Shown: positions 46,975 through 56,682, numbered from the stretch's first letter. The stretch: 64,000 nucleotides of DNA from Sphingobacterium sp. (GCA_031277685.1 JAITLV010000150.1:1-64000), one strand, 5' to 3'. The notes: generated from the letters alone by a model not told the origin. Program-made: numbers and translations.

Positions 46975-47940
46975 ATGGACAACGATTATAACATTAAATT
47001 TTCAAAAGCAATTTCTAACGTAAAAGATTTGACGGGCCAGCATGTTGCATACTGCAGATACCCCGTACCGTTTAGCCATCAAGTCATTTTATTCCGCTTT
47101 GATGGGGGCCATTTTATTGATCAGAAAATGCATTATGACACGTTCCATATCAACCTTTTTCAGCTCGATTCCAATGAACCGATCGATATCACCTACCGTT
47201 TGGAAAAGAGCCGGATTTTCTTTAATTTTATTTTGCATGGTGCCATCGATTTTACGACCGAAGAGCATGAGCGCATTACACAGGTATCAGCATGTACCTT
47301 CTATCTTTCGTATGAGCAGCCGGGCAGTTATCAGGCAAAATGCAATAAAGGCGAAACTGACGCCATTATTATATCGGTATTATCCGGATGGGCGAGTTCA
47401 ATAGTCGACAATTATCCCATTTTGTACGAAGCTATAAACCAACTTTCCAAATCAAAAAAACGGTTTGAGGTATTGCCCCATTGTCGGATAGATGATACGG
47501 TAAAAGAATTGTTATTCGGGATACTTGCTCACAATCACAGCAATAAGCGCATGCAGGATCTTCTCCTATCCTTTCATATCGGCCAGGCATTAATTTACTA
47601 TGAGCGATTACTGTTGACGACGACCATGGGCAAGATGTACCAGATCAAACAGTACATTGAAAAGCATATCTTAAATCCTGAAATTGATATCAAGTCCTTC
47701 GCAGCGATGGTATCTCTATCCCAACAGACGGTGACCCGCCGGTTTAAGGAAATATATGGGCTATCTATCCGGAGTTTCTATCACCTTTCGCGGATGCAAT
47801 ATGTCGAGCTGCTGATCGAAGATGAAAACATGAGCATCAAAGAAGCAAGCCGGCTTATAGGTTACGCTGATGAAAATGACTTTCGCAAAGCCTACAAAAA
47901 GTTCCTTTTGAACAAGAAAAATCAGATCCACCGATCTTAA
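46975..47940 (+). CDS. AraC-family transcriptional regulator
   Basis: A 321-residue regulator starting at ATG 46975; a TTG ten codons upstream is less likely. The N-terminal ~200 residues form a sensing domain without a clear cupin motif. The C-terminal HTH is AraC-type (IDIKSFAAMVSLSQQTVTRRFKE, then MSIKEASRLIGYADENDFRKAYKKF). The targets are unknown. A Crp-family gene follows 163 bp downstream on the same strand. Confidence 0.85.
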   Translation: MDNDYNIKFSKAISNVKDLTGQHVAYCRYPVPFSHQVILFRFDGGHFIDQKMHYDTFHINLFQLDSNEPIDITYRLEKSRIFFNFILHGAIDFTTEEHERITQVSACTFYLSYEQPGSYQAKCNKGETDAIIISVLSGWASSIVDNYPILYEAINQLSKSKKRFEVLPHCRIDDTVKELLFGILAHNHSNKRMQDLLLSFHIGQALIYYERLLLTTTMGKMYQIKQYIEKHILNPEIDIKSFAAMVSLSQQTVTRRFKEIYGLSIRSFYHLSRMQYVELLIEDENMSIKEASRLIGYADENDFRKAYKKFLLNKKNQIHRS

Positions 47941-48103
47941 ACTAAGATTTATCATCCGATACTGGGGCGGAACTGCCAATTTAAAACCCGTAGCTGGTCA
48001 TATTTTGTCATTTCATCCCCTTTCCCACCTTTTAGGCTTCTTATAAATTTACGTCAAGATCCTGCTGCAGGAAGCAACAAACAATTATAACAAATGATAC
48101 AGC

Positions 48104-48727
48104 ATGCCCCCTATCCGTGAAAATAACCCTGCTTATCAATTTTTGATCCGATTTTGGTCAAAGCACTGTGAACTGGAGGAGAGCCATCGCGCTTGGATAA
48201 AAAAACATATCCAGGTCTATAGTGGGGTAAAGACGGGTCATATGCTCTATTATGAAGGCTTTTTGGATAAAAAGATATTCTTTGCCACCAAAGGATTAAT
48301 CGGACGCGTTATCGAAAATGAGGAGACGGGCAGGCGACAGTTGATCAATGTAGCCCTTCCCGGCATGGCGCTTATGAGTACAGCACATTTCTATAGCGAT
48401 ACACCGAGTTTGGGCGACATCGTTGTGCTTCGTCCAGACACCGATGTCGTCATTCTATCTTATCATGCATTGCTGAATTACCGTCAAGCCGAAAGAATTG
48501 TCGACACCTTAATCGGGATGCTGGTCCACAAAAAAAAGAAACAGCTCGCCTGCCTGCTGCGCATCAGCCGCACCAGCAGCGCATTTGAGCGCTGCCTACG
48601 ATTTACCAACGAACTTCCCGAGCTTTATCATATCCTCTATCAGCGAGAGGTTGCCGACCTGCTCGATATTTCGCGTACCACGGTACAGTCTGTATCCCGC
48701 TATCTGGCGAAACAACCTGGCAAATAA
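48104..48727 (+). CDS. Crp/Fnr-family transcriptional regulator
   Basis: A 207-residue regulator with an N-terminal cyclic-nucleotide-binding-like beta-roll (HMLYYEGFLDKKIFFATKGLIGRV, RQLINVALPG) and a C-terminal helix-turn-helix (YQREVADLLDISRTTVQSVSRYL). The cNMP phosphate-binding signature is not well kept, so it may not bind cAMP. Many Bacteroidota carry several such proteins of unknown ligand. It is a single gene in its immediate context. Confidence 0.85.
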   Translation: MPPIRENNPAYQFLIRFWSKHCELEESHRAWIKKHIQVYSGVKTGHMLYYEGFLDKKIFFATKGLIGRVIENEETGRRQLINVALPGMALMSTAHFYSDTPSLGDIVVLRPDTDVVILSYHALLNYRQAERIVDTLIGMLVHKKKKQLACLLRISRTSSAFERCLRFTNELPELYHILYQREVADLLDISRTTVQSVSRYLAKQPGK

Positions 48728-48729
48728 GG

Positions 48730-48794
48730 TTAAAAATACGCCCTTAAAAATTCAGTTTTTTCGAACAATGTTTAAAAATACGCCGAAAAATTCA
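48730..48794 (+). repeat. Short tandem repeat downstream of the Crp gene
   Basis: TTAAAAATACGCC at 48730-48742 recurs at 48772-48784, each followed by AAAAATTCA within 3 bases; the unit length is about 42 bp. It lies immediately after the stop codon of the Crp-family gene. Confidence 0.4.
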
Positions 48795-48953
48795 AGAAAA
48801 TCTACTTATACCCCAAACAAAGCTCAATACGGTTGAGCCTATTTCGCCAATTGGGGCTATTAACTTAGTAAAAAGAAACAAAACAATTAAAAAAGGCTGG
48901 ACCGGGAATGTGCCAGCACTATAGAAATAGCATAGTATAAAAGAACAACAAAT

Positions 48954-49196
48954 ATGAAACGCAGGATAATGATAATATGGACAGCTCTTTTCCGCTGGAT
49001 CGGAAAGCTCTACTCATCGGTCAGGGCGCTGCTGCATGTGCTGTTCCTGCAAGATGCTATAGTCTTGAAGCTCGTCACAGATCTACTTCGGATAGACAGT
49101 TTACCTTATTGGATTGGATTCGCCCGAAAGAGATATGCCAAACGAAAGTTTCATGACCGTAAGGGGGCACTGTTCACGGGTAACCCGGGTAGTTGA
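48954..49196 (+). CDS. Unrecognised 80-residue protein
   Basis: An ATG at 48954 opens an 80-codon frame. The product is basic, with an N-terminal amphipathic/hydrophobic segment (IMIIWTALFRWIGKLYSSV) and a second hydrophobic stretch, and ends in a charged tail. It could be a small membrane-associated protein. The stop codon lies within a hairpin (CCGGGTAGTT with its near-complement, 49185-49210). The neighbour is a DUF6520 gene 143 bp downstream. I do not recognise the family; chance cannot be excluded. Confidence 0.4.
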   Translation: MKRRIMIIWTALFRWIGKLYSSVRALLHVLFLQDAIVLKLVTDLLRIDSLPYWIGFARKRYAKRKFHDRKGALFTGNPGS

Positions 49197-49211
49197 GCAG
49201 AACTATCCGGG
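49184..49211 (+). other. Hairpin at the 3' end of the 80-residue ORF
   Basis: Eleven paired positions, 49184-49194 with 49201-49211, one of them G-U, enclose the 6-nt loop GAGCAG. It is not followed by a T run, so a simple terminator is unlikely. It may structure the leader of the DUF6520 transcript or mark the 3' end of the upstream gene. Confidence 0.35.
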
Positions 49212-49339
49212 AAAGGGCCAGCCGAGTATCGGGATACAAAGCCAGCCAGCGAGGTCTGCTAAAAGACAACACGTAACACAAGAATAATCAGAGTTTTTTG
49301 AGGCAACCTTTTTTTGCTAGTATAAAAAAGACCAGCAAG

Positions 49340-49702
49340 ATGAGTACTAAACAATTCATCAAAAATAATAAAAGATGGTTCAGCGCATTGGCGCTTTCCA
49401 TGATGGTCGGAATAGCGACCGCTGCTTATAGTTTTAAAGGTCAGGATAATGACTTAAACCCTAAGCAAGAACCATTGCACTGGTTTCAGATTAATGGTTC
49501 GTATACAGATAGCCAAGCTGTAACTCCTAGCAATGCATCTTATATAAATTCGGACGCTACACCACCCACTGGTACAGGGTGCAGTGGTACAGCGTACCAA
49601 TGTGTATCGAGATTTAAGGAGAGTCAAACTATAGTAGTTGGAGGAGTTAGGATGTTGAATGGTTCACAAATACCTGAATCAGTTGCATCTCACAAAAACT
49701 AA
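49340..49702 (+). CDS. DUF6520-family exported small protein
   Basis: A 120-residue protein starting at ATG 49340; an in-frame start 14 codons upstream is less likely because the signal peptide begins here. The N-terminus KQFIKNNKRWFSALALSMM is a typical DUF6520 signal. The mature part has a WFQINGSY segment and a Cys pair spaced by seven residues (GCSGTAYQC). These short exported proteins occur next to SusC/TlpA operons in Bacteroidota; their function is unknown. A strong terminator follows. Confidence 0.75.
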   Translation: MSTKQFIKNNKRWFSALALSMMVGIATAAYSFKGQDNDLNPKQEPLHWFQINGSYTDSQAVTPSNASYINSDATPPTGTGCSGTAYQCVSRFKESQTIVVGGVRMLNGSQIPESVASHKN

Positions 49703-49716
49703 ATACTATAAAACCC

Positions 49717-49754
49717 CCATAGCCGTCAACATTTAGACGGCTATGGCTTTTTTT
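49717..49754. terminator. Bidirectional terminator between DUF6520 and susD
   Basis: A perfect 11-bp stem (CCATAGCCGTC at 49717-49727 with GACGGCTATGG at 49736-49746) and an 8-nt loop are followed by a T run. It sits between the convergent DUF6520 and susD genes and should end both transcripts. Confidence 0.8.
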
Positions 49755-49773
49755 ACTAATTAAAATGTATACT

Positions 49774-51150
49774 TTAATAATTGGGATTTTGCTTTAAGTT
49801 CGGATTGTTATCTAATTCATCTTGTGGGATTGGATACAATGACGCAGAAGGAGTCCAATGCTGTTTTACTTTGGATAATACTTCATCAATCCTTTTGGTT
49901 CTTTTCAAATCAAACCATCTATGCCCCCATTCGCACATCAACTCTAATCTTCTTTGTATCTCTATTTCTTTTAAAATGCTCTGCATTTTCCCATTTGAAT
50001 TAAAAGACTCAAGTCCTGCACGTTTTCGGATCGTATTTATATCTGATTCTGCTTTATCAAAGGCGGAAAGGCTTGCTCTTGATTCTGCCCTAATTAGAAA
50101 TTGCTCCCCCAAGCGTAACATAACATACCGTTCATTTAAATTAGGGTTTTCAGCATATAGTTTGTATTTATTAATGTATTTGTATTGGACACCTTGAACA
50201 GTATTATTCCCGATCCAATCAACACGTCTTTTGTCATTTTCTGCAAATGAATTCCATAATAATTCAGTTATTACATATCGAGGAACACTAAATGCTCCTG
50301 GGGGTAAATGGTAGTAGCCTTCCCATGTTGCTCTTCCGCCAATCACCGGAAGCAAAGCCCATATCGTTTCCTTACTCCCCCCGCCAAACACTGTTGCTGG
50401 TGTTGGTTCCAATGTATATCCTCCCTCATCAATAACTTCGGTGGACATTTGCTCTGCTAGCAAATAATTCTTTTGATAAAGATACACACGAGCTAAAAGA
50501 GCTGTGGCAGCGAAATAATGTGGCCGTATATTCGATCTTAAGGGCTTAGACAGGTGTAATCTTGCAAAAGCAAGATCTTCTATTATAAATTGATATATAT
50601 CTTCCAACTTTGATTGTGACAATTGCCTATTAACCTGGTAATCCGCTCCGGCGATCATCGGGACATTTTCATAGAGATTAGCAAGATAGAAATAAATAAA
50701 GGCTCTTATAAATCTTGCTTCTGCAAAGAGGTGATCCTTTTGTTTCTGAGTGATTTTTTTGCTCCTTTTGATCCCTTCTATACAAGCATTAGCGCCATAA
50801 ATGTATTTGAAAGCAGAAACCCAGAGGTAACTATTAGTACTGTTCGTACTGGATATTCTATTGAAGTAGAATTCATCGTTGATGTTCTTATTTGTCTGAT
50901 TAAGTTCATCTGCTGACATACCATTAAAAGTTGTTAATCCCCCTGAACAAAAATCAAGGGAATAAGACTGCATCATATTAATATAAATCCCAGTTATGGC
51001 AGCCTGCGCATTTGTACTATCACTGAATACTTTATCATCAGTAAGTTGATTCTTAGGAAGATCTATTTCGATAATCTTCTTACAAGAGATAGACATTACC
51101 ATCAGAATTCCGGCAGTTAGAATTCGGAATATGTTTGTTATACTTTTCAT
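49774..51150 (-). CDS. SusD/RagB-family lipoprotein, second locus
   Basis: A 458-residue lipoprotein with lipobox LMVMSISC. SusD helices begin at FSDSTNAQAAITGIYINMM. The C-terminal blocks are RRLELMCEWGHRWFDLKRT and a YPIPQDELDNNPNLKQNP terminus. It is the last gene of a TlpA-SusC-SusD operon (12 bp after susC). The substrate is not predictable. Loci of this composition lack hydrolases and are often linked to peptide or small-molecule uptake rather than polysaccharides (inference). Confidence 0.94.
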   Translation of the reverse strand: MKSITNIFRILTAGILMVMSISCKKIIEIDLPKNQLTDDKVFSDSTNAQAAITGIYINMMQSYSLDFCSGGLTTFNGMSADELNQTNKNINDEFYFNRISSTNSTNSYLWVSAFKYIYGANACIEGIKRSKKITQKQKDHLFAEARFIRAFIYFYLANLYENVPMIAGADYQVNRQLSQSKLEDIYQFIIEDLAFARLHLSKPLRSNIRPHYFAATALLARVYLYQKNYLLAEQMSTEVIDEGGYTLEPTPATVFGGGSKETIWALLPVIGGRATWEGYYHLPPGAFSVPRYVITELLWNSFAENDKRRVDWIGNNTVQGVQYKYINKYKLYAENPNLNERYVMLRLGEQFLIRAESRASLSAFDKAESDINTIRKRAGLESFNSNGKMQSILKEIEIQRRLELMCEWGHRWFDLKRTKRIDEVLSKVKQHWTPSASLYPIPQDELDNNPNLKQNPNY

Positions 51151-51162
51151 AATTGAGTATTC

Positions 51163-54100
51163 TTAGAGTGAAAACTGTATGCCACCTGTCAGCGTTTTGA
51201 GTACCGGAACACCATAAAAACTTTGTGTTTCAGGATCATTTCCTTGGTAACCAGTGATTGTGAACAAGTTTTGAGCAGAACAATAAATACGGAAATTCTT
51301 TATGTTTAACTTTTCAGATAGCTTCGGCAAACTATATGATACTGAGATATTCCTACACTTAATAAACGATGCGTTGCTGTAAGCGCCTGATGAATTCGGA
51401 AACCGTCTACCAGATTCATATGCTCCTGAGGAATAACTGCTTGTAAACCGTTGTATATTAGCCTTGTCGCCCGGAGACTGCCAACGGCTCTGCAGCGCAG
51501 CAGGAACATTAAATTGCATTCCGGGCAAGCTTGAATAAACTTGATGAAGGTAATTCGGCCCCATTTGATTTCTGAAATCCAAATGAATATCAAGTGAAAG
51601 GTTTTTGTAAGAAACGGTATTCAAAATACCACCATAGAATTTCGGGTCTAAACTTCCAATAACAACATAATCATTGAGTGAGCGATTTGAAGGCATTTCA
51701 GGAATTGAGGATAATTCTCCATTTGCTGTCAGATATTGAAATAATCCTGTCTCATTGTTTACACCATTGAACCTGAAACCTAAAACGGTATTTAGGGATT
51801 GGCCTAAAATATACCTGTTATAATAGCTTGATTTTTCGATTCCTTCAAATGAAACCAACTTATTGTTGGGTATTGTTAAATTTAAAGATGTTGTCCAGCT
51901 AAAATATTTTTGCTGTATATTTTTGGATTGAATAGAAATCTCAAGTCCTATATTGTTCACCAATGCATTCCAATTTTCAGTGACACTATTAAATCCTGTA
52001 GTAGCAGGCAGTGCATAGCTTACCAATTGGTTCGCTGATCTGTTTAGATAATAAGCTGCGTTGAATAATATCCGGTCTTTCAAAAATCCAAGCTCTAGTC
52101 CTATTTCTGATTTTTTTGTGGAGGCCCAATGGAGTAATGGATTATACAGGTTTTGAGGAATATATCCGATCTTTCCATCGTAGGAGTAATTAGTTGTTGC
52201 CCAACGCGCTAGATAAAGGTAATCAGCTATAGCATCATTGCCGGTTACCCCGTAGGACACCCTAAGTTTTCCAAAACTCAAAAATGGAATTTTATTTTTT
52301 AAAAATGACTCCTCAGAAAATATCCATGCTAAACCAATTGACCCGAAATTGCCAAATTGTTTGCTTGGGCCGAATCGACTTGAACCGTCTCGCCTCAGAT
52401 TTAGATTGGCAATGTATCGACCGTATAATTTATAATTAATCCTTCCAAATAATGCCGCATATTTATATTGACTCGATGCGTCAGTAACATTTCGATTAGG
52501 TGCCGCAGAAATGGATCTAATCAGATCATCATTAATATATCCTGTGCCAGTCATTTGACTACTTGCATTCCATTGATGTTGCACTGTACCGCCAAACATA
52601 ATATTTAAGTCATTTCCATCGAAAAGCTTTCTATACTCAAAATGTGGCTCTATAATCCATGTGCTAAAGTCGTTTTTTCCAAAACTTGCCGACGCTTCCG
52701 ATCCACGAATCGGATTAATTGCGGTGGACGGTATCCCCGAATATTCTTTGCTGTTGAGTGTATTATATCCAAAGCTTGTTTTAAATATAATGTCATCAGT
52801 AAACTTATAACTTAAGAACAGGTTACTGTTTAGATTTATAGTACTAATATTATATATTTTATTCAAATAAGCGATCGGATTGTCGGAGGATTCTATACCC
52901 AAGGGATGACCTTTATATTCCCACACTAAATTTCCATCTTTATCCATAAGCTCCGGAAAATTGGGCTGAAGTCGATAAGCTGTGAGTAAATTGGGCGTAC
53001 CCGAGGAATTATTCTTGTTGTAGGAGTATATCGTCGAAAAATTCATATTGAATTTTCTGTCAATCGATACATGGTTAATATTTAAAGAAAAATTAGCTCT
53101 ATTATCTGAAAAGTCACCAGGAAAGATATAAGTACTTTTATTGAAGCCTGCTCCTATCCTAAACATCGTAGTTTGGCTACCTCCTGATAAAGTCGTATTG
53201 ACAATCATATTATTGGCTGTATTACCTAAAAAATAATCTTTCCAATCCGTATATCTATCTTTATCAAATAACAATAAATCTGGAGCATAACCAGGGTTAA
53301 ATAACGCCAAAGTTGGAGTAACGTTTTCATTTTTTAAAGCCTCTTGCCTCATTTCGATATACTCTTTGGTGTTCATCATTCGCATCGTTTTCCCAACCAT
53401 GCTGACTCCGTTTATTGCGTTAAGTGTAAATTCTGTTCTTTCTGCCGTTCTATTTCCTTTTTTTGTCGTTATCAGAATCACACCGTTTCCTCCCCTGGAG
53501 CCATAAATCGCTGTAGCATCCGCATCTCTCAGGACTTCAATGCGTTCAATATCGGATGGATTTATACTATTGAAGGGGCTTAAACCAGCCGATCGGTTAT
53601 TGTAAAGCGAGCCAAGTCCGGGTGAGGCAATCGAATTAAATTGATTTATATTTTGATTCTGTGGAGCGAAGGGTACGCCGTCGATAATAAAAAGTGGGTT
53701 GTCCATCGGTTGTTCAGAACCAACTATTTTAGAGGGTAAGTTATTCTGACCCCTGATCTGAATATTAAATGATGCACCAGGAAGCCCACTCGTTCCGGTT
53801 ACAACCAATCCAGGCACTCGTCCCTGCAAGGCTGCTAAAGGATTTGTTACAGCTTGTTTTTCGATATCTTCGGATTTGATTGTTGTTACAGATCCTACAT
53901 TGTACCGCTTTGTTGTAACCCCATATCCTATTACTTGTATCTCGTCTAAAGTGCTTGTTGCTGGTAAAAGTGTTATTGTAATATTCTTTCTCCTACCTAC
54001 TTTAATTCTCTGTGATATATAACCAATAGCGGTGACCTCTAATATTGTGTTTTCGTCTTCCTCCCTGATAACGAACATCCCTTTTATATCAGTGGATGTA

Positions 54101-54237
54101 CTAAAAGTAGTTCCAATGACTTTGATGTTGATCCCATCTAACGGTTTACTATTTGCGTCAACAACAACACCTTTGATTCCCTGCCCTAAGAGACACATTG
54201 GGAACAGGTATATTAAATAACATATAAAGTATTTCAT
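51163..54237 (-). CDS. SusC/RagA TonB-linked receptor, second locus
   Basis: A 1024-residue outer-membrane transporter with a signal peptide (LIYLFPMCLLGQ). The carboxypeptidase-like domain spans ~20-95 (IKGVVVDANSKPLDGINIKV). The plug spans ~105-265 with AALQGRVPGLVVTG, NPLFIIDGVPFA and ATAIYGSRGGNGVILITTKKG. The barrel ends in GGIQFSL. It lacks an STN domain, so unlike the first SusC it is not wired to a FecR anti-sigma factor. It lies between the TlpA-like and susD genes with gaps of 11 and 12 bp. Confidence 0.95.
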   Translation of the reverse strand: MKYFICYLIYLFPMCLLGQGIKGVVVDANSKPLDGINIKVIGTTFSTSTDIKGMFVIREEDENTILEVTAIGYISQRIKVGRRKNITITLLPATSTLDEIQVIGYGVTTKRYNVGSVTTIKSEDIEKQAVTNPLAALQGRVPGLVVTGTSGLPGASFNIQIRGQNNLPSKIVGSEQPMDNPLFIIDGVPFAPQNQNINQFNSIASPGLGSLYNNRSAGLSPFNSINPSDIERIEVLRDADATAIYGSRGGNGVILITTKKGNRTAERTEFTLNAINGVSMVGKTMRMMNTKEYIEMRQEALKNENVTPTLALFNPGYAPDLLLFDKDRYTDWKDYFLGNTANNMIVNTTLSGGSQTTMFRIGAGFNKSTYIFPGDFSDNRANFSLNINHVSIDRKFNMNFSTIYSYNKNNSSGTPNLLTAYRLQPNFPELMDKDGNLVWEYKGHPLGIESSDNPIAYLNKIYNISTINLNSNLFLSYKFTDDIIFKTSFGYNTLNSKEYSGIPSTAINPIRGSEASASFGKNDFSTWIIEPHFEYRKLFDGNDLNIMFGGTVQHQWNASSQMTGTGYINDDLIRSISAAPNRNVTDASSQYKYAALFGRINYKLYGRYIANLNLRRDGSSRFGPSKQFGNFGSIGLAWIFSEESFLKNKIPFLSFGKLRVSYGVTGNDAIADYLYLARWATTNYSYDGKIGYIPQNLYNPLLHWASTKKSEIGLELGFLKDRILFNAAYYLNRSANQLVSYALPATTGFNSVTENWNALVNNIGLEISIQSKNIQQKYFSWTTSLNLTIPNNKLVSFEGIEKSSYYNRYILGQSLNTVLGFRFNGVNNETGLFQYLTANGELSSIPEMPSNRSLNDYVVIGSLDPKFYGGILNTVSYKNLSLDIHLDFRNQMGPNYLHQVYSSLPGMQFNVPAALQSRWQSPGDKANIQRFTSSYSSGAYESGRRFPNSSGAYSNASFIKCRNISVSYSLPKLSEKLNIKNFRIYCSAQNLFTITGYQGNDPETQSFYGVPVLKTLTGGIQFSL

Positions 54238-54248
54238 ATTTTATTATT

Positions 54249-55577
54249 TTATTGGTCTGATACAATGATTTTGGTCGTTGGCTTTGTATTATTAACAGTG
54301 ACCTTGTATCCAAAAAAACGTTGGAGATCGGAACGCATCATCTCTCTTGCTCTTTCAGGCGTTGTGGGTGGGAACTGAGCCTCATAATTATATGCATGCT
54401 CAGCCATCCATCCATTGGAAAGGTTCTCGATATTAAATGCGGTAGTATCTTTTACGTTAAAAATGATTTGTGCTTTATTTTGGGATGAAAGAATTGGATA
54501 GGCATATCTATATAAGGAAAATAAAGGGGCATTAGTAAGCGTAATCCTACTTACATTCCCTTCTTCATTACTTTGGATATTTGTAGTGGTTGTTAAATTG
54601 TTTTGATAAGGAGCAAGAAAGGACTTATAAATGAATGTCGAGGGCTTTCCTCCATTACCCTCTTCAAAAAGGGGCTTAGAAATATTATGCTCTACTAGGG
54701 GTACATATGATGTTTTAATATTTTTGCCATTTAAAGCGTTCCGGATATTGTCATCTGTGATATCTTCAGAGACAGTGACAGCCAGCAATTTACCTTGCTT
54801 TATCCAAACGTAATGTGGGATTAGTTTGTGCGGGAAAAACTTCCCTAATGTTGTATCTTCTACAATTGATGGAAAATTACATTGATCTCTTTTTTTTGAC
54901 AGGAATTGTTTCACCTCTTTTGGTTTATCCCTCGTTAATTTTGAATTGATCAGGAGTATTTGTACCGATTCTTTGTTTCTATTTTGTATACCGTGTAATG
55001 TGGGGAACATTTTGATACAGCTGCTGCACCAAGTTGCCCAGAAATCCAATATTATCAGTTTTCCTTTATAGTCATTTAATGTAATAACTTCTTTTCCTTG
55101 AGGGTGATTAACGACAGAAAGATGCATGTTCCGTAGCCATTCGGGAATTGTATCACCTATCTGTAGGGGGATTGGCCAATCGGCCCCACTGTCCTTGCGG
55201 GGCGTCTGAGCGGATAAACTAAACATATGAAACAAAGCTATGCCCAACAGTAGGATTGTTTTCGTATTCAACAACCATATGCGATACGAAGGTATTGTCA
55301 AACAGGAGTTAAGCAATCGACTCTCAATCCTATTGTATTTGCTAAGTGATACTTTATTGATACTATAACAATACTGTATCAATACTTTATAGATACTGTA
55401 AACCTGCTTTAGCAGTATACTATCACTATTGATAAAATGATTGTTCAATTGTGTTCTACGATGGACTTTTGTTTTTTGGAATTGAGTTGGTTTTGAGAAG
55501 GAGGAATCTTTTCCAATAGGCAGTTCACTCCCACCCTTGTAAAAATTATTCATTTTTAAAGTTCTAAAAATGGTCAT
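54249..55577 (-). CDS. TlpA-like thioredoxin protein with unusual N-terminus
   Basis: A 442-residue frame. Residues ~165-300 are a thioredoxin fold with WATWCSSC (Cys184, Cys187). The rest is a ~140-residue C-terminal domain with DUF-like features common in these SusC-linked proteins. A hydrophobic helix lies at ~104-123 (TILLLGIALFHMFSLSAQ), which would be the signal peptide if translation began near residue 90-100. The first ~95 residues are atypical, low complexity and contain an 11-residue repeat (YSIYKV / YSINKV). The true start may be downstream, perhaps a TTG. It is the first gene of the susCD operon. Confidence 0.8.
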   Translation of the reverse strand: MTIFRTLKMNNFYKGGSELPIGKDSSFSKPTQFQKTKVHRRTQLNNHFINSDSILLKQVYSIYKVLIQYCYSINKVSLSKYNRIESRLLNSCLTIPSYRIWLLNTKTILLLGIALFHMFSLSAQTPRKDSGADWPIPLQIGDTIPEWLRNMHLSVVNHPQGKEVITLNDYKGKLIILDFWATWCSSCIKMFPTLHGIQNRNKESVQILLINSKLTRDKPKEVKQFLSKKRDQCNFPSIVEDTTLGKFFPHKLIPHYVWIKQGKLLAVTVSEDITDDNIRNALNGKNIKTSYVPLVEHNISKPLFEEGNGGKPSTFIYKSFLAPYQNNLTTTTNIQSNEEGNVSRITLTNAPLFSLYRYAYPILSSQNKAQIIFNVKDTTAFNIENLSNGWMAEHAYNYEAQFPPTTPERAREMMRSDLQRFFGYKVTVNNTKPTTKIIVSDQ

Positions 55578-56159
55578 AATTCGCCTTTTTCCTAAGCGAT
55601 TGCCTAAGATTAGGCGGTTGGAATAACTCGTAAAATTTTTCCGATATAGTGGTCTTAAATGGTTACAAAGCAGTTAATATAGGGGACACTGACACTGTTT
55701 CGGATATGGTCGAAGTGACCTTTCATTTTAAGAAGTTAAGGGGGGATTCCTATGAAAATTCCATGTTCATTGATGTTCATAACTCTCTTTTTTAAGTTTA
55801 TAAAAAAGCTCGAGCGATGAATCTTAATTGGTTTTGAACTATCTCAAAAGAGAGATGGGACTTACCTATGAATTCTACAGACGGCCCTAGGAAGCCAAAA
55901 AGCGAATCAAGAGCAAGCCCATCTCTCCTTCGTACCAACAAAGGTAGAGATATGGCCTTTAACTCCCGATCTTGCGCTTTTGAAAATTTCCTAGGTTTTC
56001 TGTAACAAGATTCAGCGTTAAAAGCTATTCAAAATATTAATTTATAATACTATACAAAAAATTAACAATACAAATATAAGCAATTTATATTTACAAATAT
56101 CAAAATTTTATCGGATTGAAAATTTTCACTTTATACGCCATTTGAATGTATAACCGCGC
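55578..56159. other. Intergenic region, 582 bp, with inverted repeats
   Basis: No firm gene. A possible 45-codon rightward frame starts at ATG 55869 (MNSTDGPRKPKSESRASPSL) and ends before 56005, but its reality is uncertain. Two perfect inverted repeats overlap it: GAGAGATGGG (55850-55859) with CCCATCTCTC (55918-55927), and CCTAGGAA (55886-55893) with TTCCTAGG (55987-55994). This is compatible with a structured RNA or a mobile-element remnant. Confidence 0.35.
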
Positions 56160-56639
56160 ATGGTGAAAATTAGTAATTTATCATTGTATATCACTAATAG
56201 AGTAATCTATCGATTATACGTATTAGGAATATTGCAATCGAAGTTTTCTTTAATTCTTGAAAAGAGAGACACTTATGTAAATAACGTTAAAAATGAGAAC
56301 ATGGATGCCGTTTTTAACCCAATTGATTTCCCTTCAATAGCTTCTGCTCTCAACTGGGAGGTGCATGATCTTTTACCACCTGATAATTCACCATACAGTG
56401 ATGGCACACTGGTTGACAAAATAATTTTTAGCTTGATTAATCCATCAGACGCGGAAAAAGTAATCGTAGGCATGAAAGAGATTGGCTGTTTCAAAGAGAA
56501 AAAGTCATTGAAAGATATTTTTAAGCATCTCGATTTGAAAGAGGATGAGATTGAAAAACGTAAAGTGATTATTGAAGTTTTAGAGAAGTTGACCTTAAAT
56601 AACACTTTAGAATTTCAAAACGGCAGTTATCTAGCTTAA
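56160..56639 (+). CDS. Unrecognised 159-residue protein
   Basis: An ATG-initiated frame of 159 residues. The part from Met48 (MDAVFNPIDFPSIASALNWE) onwards looks like a compact soluble domain of ~110 residues with a helical C-terminal half rich in Lys/Glu. The first 47 residues are hydrophobic and less convincing, so the start may be ATG 56301. I recognise no family. It is followed 43 bp downstream by another unknown gene on the same strand, and both are AT-rich compared with the flanking operons, so they may be one acquired unit. Confidence 0.6.
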   Translation: MVKISNLSLYITNRVIYRLYVLGILQSKFSLILEKRDTYVNNVKNENMDAVFNPIDFPSIASALNWEVHDLLPPDNSPYSDGTLVDKIIFSLINPSDAEKVIVGMKEIGCFKEKKSLKDIFKHLDLKEDEIEKRKVIIEVLEKLTLNNTLEFQNGSYLA

Positions 56640-56682
56640 TCTAAATTTTCTTACTTTTGAGTCGAGTAAATTGGTCAACCCA

